Shown here: in pieces, positions 42,637-47,108 of the stretch | Layout of the letters: each line of letters begins with the position of its first letter | Numbering within the stretch: position 1 is the stretch's first letter | Source: Ga0074139 sp964515195 | Lineage (GTDB): Bacteria; Bdellovibrionota; Bdellovibrionia; Bdellovibrionales; Bdellovibrionaceae | Assembly (NCBI GenBank): GCA_964515195.1 | Contig: CAZETK010000024.1 | Span: 1-47,108, forward strand | DNA length: 47,108 nucleotides | Reading direction: 5' to 3' | Notes under the pieces: model-generated | The model's database searches: none | What the model saw: only the letters and a program-made list of their open reading frames with translations | What the model was told of the DNA's origin: nothing | Made by a program: the position numbers and the translations under genes

Positions 42637-44367
42637 ATGAGTGGCGCTATTGAAAAACTGAGTTCTCGATTCAGAACCTGCTCGGTGACAGGATTGAAAG
42701 TAAACAGAGATTCCGAAAATTTAATCAAAGCTAACGCCGTGATCGCGGTTGTTTGCCTTTTAATCGGTGTTACTGCGGCTTTTGGCCTTGTGCTGACCAG
42801 ATGGCAGACGGTGCATCTGCTTTCGGCTGAATACTACTACCGCTTTCTGACACTTCATGGGCTGAATATGTTGATTTTCTTCATCATATTCTTCGAAATG
42901 GCGATTCTCTACTTTGCGGGCCCGGTATTGCTCAACGCCAGGCAGCCAACGCCGAAACTAGCATGGGGTGCGTTTGTCCTAATGGTTGTGGGAATGATAA
43001 TGACAAACATTATGGTCCTGAAGGGGAAAGCAGATGTCTTGTTTACATCTTATCCACCACTTCAAGCCCACCCAATTTATTATTTAGGAATTATATTGTT
43101 TGCGGTGGGAGCATTGATTGCGACCTCTCTCTTTTTCGCTTCCATGGTGGTGGCTAAACGAGAAAAAACTTATAAGGGCAGTGTGCCGCTTGTGACTTTT
43201 GGAGCGATGACGGCCGCGATTATTGCTGTTATCACCTTGGTCCATGGAGCCGCCACTTACATTCCGGCTTTCTTATGGTCCATGAACTTAATCGAGCTTG
43301 ATGCGCAATTGTACCGATTGCTGTTCTGGGCTTTGGGGCATTCTTCGCAGCAGATTAACGTGGCCGCGATGGTTTCGGTTTGGTATCTGCTGGGTGGCTT
43401 GACCGTAGGGGCTGTCGTACTAAACGAAAAGGTCAGCCGGACCGCCTTCGTTCTTTATATTTTGTTTATTTCCATGGCCTCAGCGCACCACCTTCTTGTG
43501 GATCCTGGTTTTGGATCGGCTTGGAAGATCTGGAACACTAGCTACGCCATGTATCTGGCGGTATTGGCCAGCATGGTCCATGGCTTTACGGTTCCTGCGG
43601 GAGTCGAGATGGGTCAGCGCCTTCGTGGGTTTACCGCTGGGAAATTCGAATGGCTGCGTAAGGCGCCATGGGGTGATCCCGGATTTTCAGGAATGGTCTT
43701 ATCCGTGGTTATCTTCGGTTTCTTGGGCGGCATCACCGGTGTCGTCATCGGGACTGAGCAAATTAACATCATTGTCCACAATACAATGAGACTTCCCGGA
43801 CACTTCCACGCCACTGTCGCAGGTGGAACGGCCTTGTCATTTATGGCGGTGACTTACTATGTGCTTCCGTTGATTTTTCAAAAACGGATCGCTTTCTGGA
43901 AACTGGCAAAAATTCAGCCTTGGCTTTTCGGTGGCGGCATGAGTCTTATGTGTATGTCCATGATCTACATGGGAATCTTCGGTGTTCCTCGTCGGCATTG
44001 GGACTCATCTTTTTCTAATGCTCCATTTTCAGTTGAGTTCCACCCTGCAGTTTGGATTTCTCAAGCCTCTATGGGAATTGGTGGATTGTTGGCGGCGACA
44101 GGAGCTCTTCTCTTTGTTGTGATCGCTGTTGTTACGGTCTTCTTTGGTAAGCCGGTTAATGAGCAGGCGATTCGTGAAGGCGCTAGCGGTATCCCTCAAG
44201 GGGTGTTGCGATTGCCTGCGCAAATACATCAGGGAGAAAAAGTGGCGGCCATTCACAAGCAGGGCGCTACTGGCACAATGATTTTGGTGTTCATTTTCTT
44301 CGCCTGCTTTGTTCTCTACTACTTCGTGAATTGGAAAATCCTCTCGTTCTTATGGAAAGTGGGATGA
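42637..44367 (+). CDS. Haem-copper reductase subunit I, B-type-like, lacking the cross-linked Tyr
   Basis: 576 residues with 13 or so membrane helices. All six invariant histidines are present at positions matching Thermus ba3: His74, His235, His284, His285, His389 and His391. In oxygen reductases the CuB ligand His is followed at +4 by the Tyr that forms the His-Tyr cross-link (GHPxVY). Here the segment is GHSSQQIN, with Gln239 at +4, and the next K-path tyrosine position is Val. Nitric-oxide-reductase families of the superfamily lack this Tyr. I therefore call it an atypical, perhaps NO-reducing, CuA enzyme; the substrate is inference. Confidence 0.9.
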   Translation: MSGAIEKLSSRFRTCSVTGLKVNRDSENLIKANAVIAVVCLLIGVTAAFGLVLTRWQTVHLLSAEYYYRFLTLHGLNMLIFFIIFFEMAILYFAGPVLLNARQPTPKLAWGAFVLMVVGMIMTNIMVLKGKADVLFTSYPPLQAHPIYYLGIILFAVGALIATSLFFASMVVAKREKTYKGSVPLVTFGAMTAAIIAVITLVHGAATYIPAFLWSMNLIELDAQLYRLLFWALGHSSQQINVAAMVSVWYLLGGLTVGAVVLNEKVSRTAFVLYILFISMASAHHLLVDPGFGSAWKIWNTSYAMYLAVLASMVHGFTVPAGVEMGQRLRGFTAGKFEWLRKAPWGDPGFSGMVLSVVIFGFLGGITGVVIGTEQINIIVHNTMRLPGHFHATVAGGTALSFMAVTYYVLPLIFQKRIAFWKLAKIQPWLFGGGMSLMCMSMIYMGIFGVPRRHWDSSFSNAPFSVEFHPAVWISQASMGIGGLLAATGALLFVVIAVVTVFFGKPVNEQAIREGASGIPQGVLRLPAQIHQGEKVAAIHKQGATGTMILVFIFFACFVLYYFVNWKILSFLWKVG

Positions 44368-44368
44368 C

Positions 44369-45286
44369 ATGAAACTTTCAAAAGGGGCTCCCTTCTTAAT
44401 GATGATCATATGGATCCTGGGGACCCTTTTTTGGTGGGGACTTGCGTTTTATCCTACGGCTAGCACGCCCCCAGAATGGCTAACTGTCGCACGAAATGTC
44501 TGTTTTGGAGCTCAAAATGGCGGCCTTCCCAATGCGGGTGGGTGGATCGTACTTATTTTGGGCCCAATTTCATTTTTAATCGTAGGCTTCGTGGCATGGC
44601 CCCGTGAACTTGGGACTGCCTTTCTTAAGACGTGGTCCGTTGGGGCGGGTCGGATCTTGACGGGGCTGATTTTAGCAGCCGTTATGATAGAGGCTTACTG
44701 GGTTAAGAACAAAATCACTATGGCCGCACAGATCGAAGCCTTCGATTATGCAAACCCTTCAAAAGAAAGCTTGCCTGGGCACTATCCCCGCACAAATACC
44801 CCAGTCGCGGATTTTACGTTGGTGGATCAAAGCGGTCAGCCTTTTCGCTTGGCTGACTAGCATGACGAGACCATTCTTCTCACATTCGCATTTGCGCACT
44901 GTCAGACAGTATGCCCTGTTTTGGTCCGTCAGGTTGTAGATGTGGGCGCAGAATACAAAGACAGCGTGCGGGTTGTTGTGGTGACTCTTGACCCTTGGAG
45001 AGACACGCCGAAGTCGCTTCCTTTTTTGGCAGAAAAGTGGAAATTTTCGGATAAAGCCCATATACTTTCCGGGCGAGTTGAGGACGTAAACGCCGTGCTA
45101 GATCAGCGCCAGGTTTCTTATAAGCGGGATGAGCGTTCGGGAGAAGTCGCGCGTCCGGCTTTAGTTTATGTAATTGAGCCTGGTGGGAAAATAGCATTTA
45201 CTTTTAACAATGCGCCTGATCAGTGGTTGCGTCAGGCGATCGAGCGGATAGCAGGTGATGGACATAGTACTACGGCATCTCGATAG
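44369..45286 (+). pseudogene. Three-helix membrane protein fused to a SCO1/SenC domain, broken by an in-frame TAG
   Basis: ATG 44369 follows the subunit I stop by one base. Three membrane helices (about 8-28, 58-78, 95-112) lead to a SCO-like thioredoxin domain: PVADFTLVDQSGQPFRLAD, then TAG at 44858-44860, then HDETILLTFAFAHCQTVCPV in the same frame to 45286. The C-x3-C-P and LDPWRDTP motifs are intact after the stop, so only one base is wrong (a Gln or Leu codon is likely). The copper-binding His of the usual VDHS segment reads VARPA. It would help CuA assembly or thiol redox if made in full. A sequencing error is possible. Confidence 0.8.
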
Positions 45287-47108
45287 ATTATTTAACCGTT
45301 TTTATTCTTCTAAATACAATCCAATCTACAGGTCTGGCTCGATAGCGCTGGGCCTTTTTCTTATTGTCATGGTCACGGGGCTTTATTTGATTTTTTTCTA
45401 TCGACTTGGTGAGCCGTATGAATCGGTAGAAGCTGTCAGTCGAAACGTATGGTTTGGTTCATGGATCCGGTCTGTTCATCGATATGCTTCGGACTTAATG
45501 GTGATCTCTGTGGCCTTTCACATAATGCGGATGATCGCTCAAAGAAAAGCATGGGGTCCGCGGGTTCTGGCTTGGACTACTGGAGTAGCACTAGTGGCCT
45601 TGATGATTATCTCCGGCTGGACTGGTTTTGTCATGGTGTGGGATGCGCAAGCCCAGGCTTTGGCTATAGCAGGGGCCCAGATCTTCGACTCGTTAGGTTT
45701 GTTTTCTGACCCTATCAGTCGCTCCTTTAGTGGAGTTGAAGAGGCACCGGCCTCATTCTTCTTTTTGAATTTATTTTTGCACGTTGCGGTTCCTTTGGGA
45801 ATGGTGTTTGGAATATGGGCCCATACCTCTCGAATGGCGCGGGCTACTTGGTTTCCCAATCGGCGCATTCTTTATGGAATGACGGCGGTTTTAATTTTCG
45901 TTTCTATTATTTGGCCAGCGCCTTTGGGCGTGAAGGCGGATTTGTTGCAACAACCAGGCTCCTATCCTGTGGACTGGGTTTTTAACTTCTGGATGGGGTG
46001 GACAGAGTCATCTCCACTGCTAACCTTTTTGTTCTTTTCATTGGGAGGTTTGATTTTGGCAGCTGCGCCTTGGTACCTCAAGGCCAAGGGTGACACAAGT
46101 CCCGCTTTTAATGATCCGAATATTTGCAAAGGCTGCACTCAGTGTGTGCAAGATTGTCCCTACGAAGCTATCCGCATGGTTTCAAAAGATGTTCAATCCA
46201 AAATGAAGACAGTGGCTGAGGTCAACCCGGCCCTTTGTGTTAGTTGCGGATTGTGTTCGGCCTCATGCGAGCCAATGACAATCGGACCAGAGGGTCGTAA
46301 AGCCGGTGAGCAACTGAAGGAAGCCCGTAGTTTCTTGGCGACTCAGACGGCAGAGGCACAAAATCAAACTTTAATTATTGGGTGCCGAAATCAGGCGGCC
46401 GTTCTTGCAAGGTTGAATCGCCACTGTCAAAGCCAGACTCAATATCAATGTTATCCAGTGGAGTGCGTGGGAACTATTCACAGCGTCGTTTACAACATTC
46501 TGGCCGCGCAGTTCGGTCGCGTTGTCATTGCCTCTTGTCCTGCGAGAAACTGCAGTAATAAAGACGGCTATCTGTTGTTGAGCGAAAGAATCAGCGGACA
46601 ACGAGAGCCCACACTGTTGAAGACAAGCTTACGAGAGCGGATCCAAATTCATGAAGTGGGCGACGGAGAAGAGTCGAGATTCCTGAAAAACATTCAAAAA
46701 TCTGAAAATTCTGAAGGGTCTCAGGCGAAGCTATTTTCACTCAGAAAGCTATCTGTAATAGCCACTAGCATCGGTTTGGCGCTTATCGTGGCTGGGCTTA
46801 CACGAGTCCCTGCAGCGCCAAGTCCGGGCTCAGGGCTGCTTAGATTGAGTATCAGGCTTGTAGGCCAAAGCGAGAAGACCTGTCAAACTCCCACCTCCGA
46901 AGAGCTGGCCAAGATTCCGAAACATATGCGAGCGGCTGAAATCTGCACGTATCGCGCCTTGACCTATCAACTGAAGCTGAATATTGACGGCAAGGAGTAC
47001 TTGAACGAACAGGTTCACCACGGTGGCTTTAAGCGCGACCGCCCTATTTACGTAAGCCGCGAAATTGAAATCGAAGCCGGTGAGCACGAGATTGGATTTT
47101 CTTTGGAG
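45258..47108 (+). CDS. Cytochrome b / 2x[4Fe-4S] / MvhD-FlpD-like fusion protein, cut by window end
   Basis: ATG 45258 overlaps the SCO gene end by 29 bases, and the frame stays open for 617 codons to the window edge. Residues 28-275 form a cytochrome b/b6 core: His74-x13-His88 and His175-x13-His189 (two haems) with GWTGFVMVWD. Two cysteine sets follow (Cys290/293/296/300 and 327/330/333/337) for two [4Fe-4S] clusters. Next, about 370-447, comes an MvhD/FlpD-like electron-transfer domain (CVGTIHSV, VVIASCPARNCSNKDGY). Another helix (about 498-515) leads to a periplasmic-looking tail. The fusion suggests a quinol- or ferredoxin-linked electron entry for the operon, which is inference. Confidence 0.85.
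   Translation, partial: MDIVLRHLDRLFNRFYSSKYNPIYRSGSIALGLFLIVMVTGLYLIFFYRLGEPYESVEAVSRNVWFGSWIRSVHRYASDLMVISVAFHIMRMIAQRKAWGPRVLAWTTGVALVALMIISGWTGFVMVWDAQAQALAIAGAQIFDSLGLFSDPISRSFSGVEEAPASFFFLNLFLHVAVPLGMVFGIWAHTSRMARATWFPNRRILYGMTAVLIFVSIIWPAPLGVKADLLQQPGSYPVDWVFNFWMGWTESSPLLTFLFFSLGGLILAAAPWYLKAKGDTSPAFNDPNICKGCTQCVQDCPYEAIRMVSKDVQSKMKTVAEVNPALCVSCGLCSASCEPMTIGPEGRKAGEQLKEARSFLATQTAEAQNQTLIIGCRNQAAVLARLNRHCQSQTQYQCYPVECVGTIHSVVYNILAAQFGRVVIASCPARNCSNKDGYLLLSERISGQREPTLLKTSLRERIQIHEVGDGEESRFLKNIQKSENSEGSQAKLFSLRKLSVIATSIGLALIVAGLTRVPAAPSPGSGLLRLSIRLVGQSEKTCQTPTSEELAKIPKHMRAAEICTYRALTYQLKLNIDGKEYLNEQVHHGGFKRDRPIYVSREIEIEAGEHEIGFSLE

Noticed and set aside
42637..44367. Plain call of cytochrome c oxidase subunit I
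   Set aside because: The residue four after the CuB His is Gln, not the catalytic Tyr, so the default product name would overstate what the sequence shows.
40772..45286. Stop-codon reassignment as the cause of the in-frame TAA and TAG
   Set aside because: TAA, TAG and TGA all end well-defined genes elsewhere in the window (lon, clpX, tig side and the ATGA joints), so the code is standard.
45258..47108. Hydrogenase or methanogen-type complex based on the MvhD-like domain
   Set aside because: No hydrogenase subunits or HdrA/B/C genes are present in the window; the domain is only one part of a cytochrome b fusion.
1..47108. CRISPR array, insertion sequence or prophage
   Set aside because: I saw no regularly spaced repeats with unique spacers, and no transposase, integrase or phage structural gene.

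Overview
The window looks like a chromosomal stretch from a Bdellovibrio-like predatory or environmental bacterium (Bdellovibrionota; inferred from gene content only). The hints are an ftsE-ftsX-envC-ctpA operon, paired ArsA-like ATPases, a clpP-clpX-lon block next to a distant tig, many small secreted proteins of unknown family, sigma-54 regulators and frequent ATGA/TTGA start-stop overlaps. Two runs of exactly ten N (2384-2393 and 7352-7361) mark assembly joins. Both fall inside real genes and both break the frame, so neither gap has its true length.

Layout. 1-1257 (+): two small surface or secreted proteins. 1265-15701 (-): an AmgK/MurU-like cell-wall recycling pair; a possible degenerate sigma-54 AAA relative beside a true sigma-54 activator; an MsbA-like ABC exporter coupled to uvrA; a class A penicillin-binding protein; a secreted coiled-coil protein; and a possible nucleotidyltransferase-fold/ribbon-helix-helix fusion. 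mscL (-) is followed by a + strand operon, ftsE-ftsX-envC-like-ctpA (16599-20461), which links septal ring signalling to peptidoglycan cleavage. tig (-) is divergent from two ArsA-like ATPases, a TPR lipoprotein and a gshA-type ligase. pepA (-) is divergent from clpP-clpX, followed by lon.

33794-41344 is an accessory-like region. It holds a TPR/winged-helix regulator, a tRNA-Val, two copies of a small hairpin repeat, a purine-rich tandem repeat, an isolated radical SAM protein, a truncated class C beta-lactamase-like gene, a PAS/chemoreceptor-like protein, and a membrane gene broken by an in-frame stop.

41374-47108 (+) is the most interesting part. It is a respiratory operon: an FNR/DNR-like palindrome, a pseudoazurin, a 55-residue membrane peptide, a CuA subunit II, a B-type-like haem-copper subunit I, a SCO-like membrane protein, and a fusion of cytochrome b, two [4Fe-4S] clusters and an MvhD/FlpD-like domain that runs off the window. 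Subunit I keeps all six haem/CuB histidines but has Gln where oxygen reductases carry the His-cross-linked Tyr. I therefore suspect a CuA-type nitric oxide reductase or another atypical enzyme rather than an ordinary oxidase. Its likely electron input includes the adjacent, apparently undescribed cytochrome b/ferredoxin/FlpD fusion.
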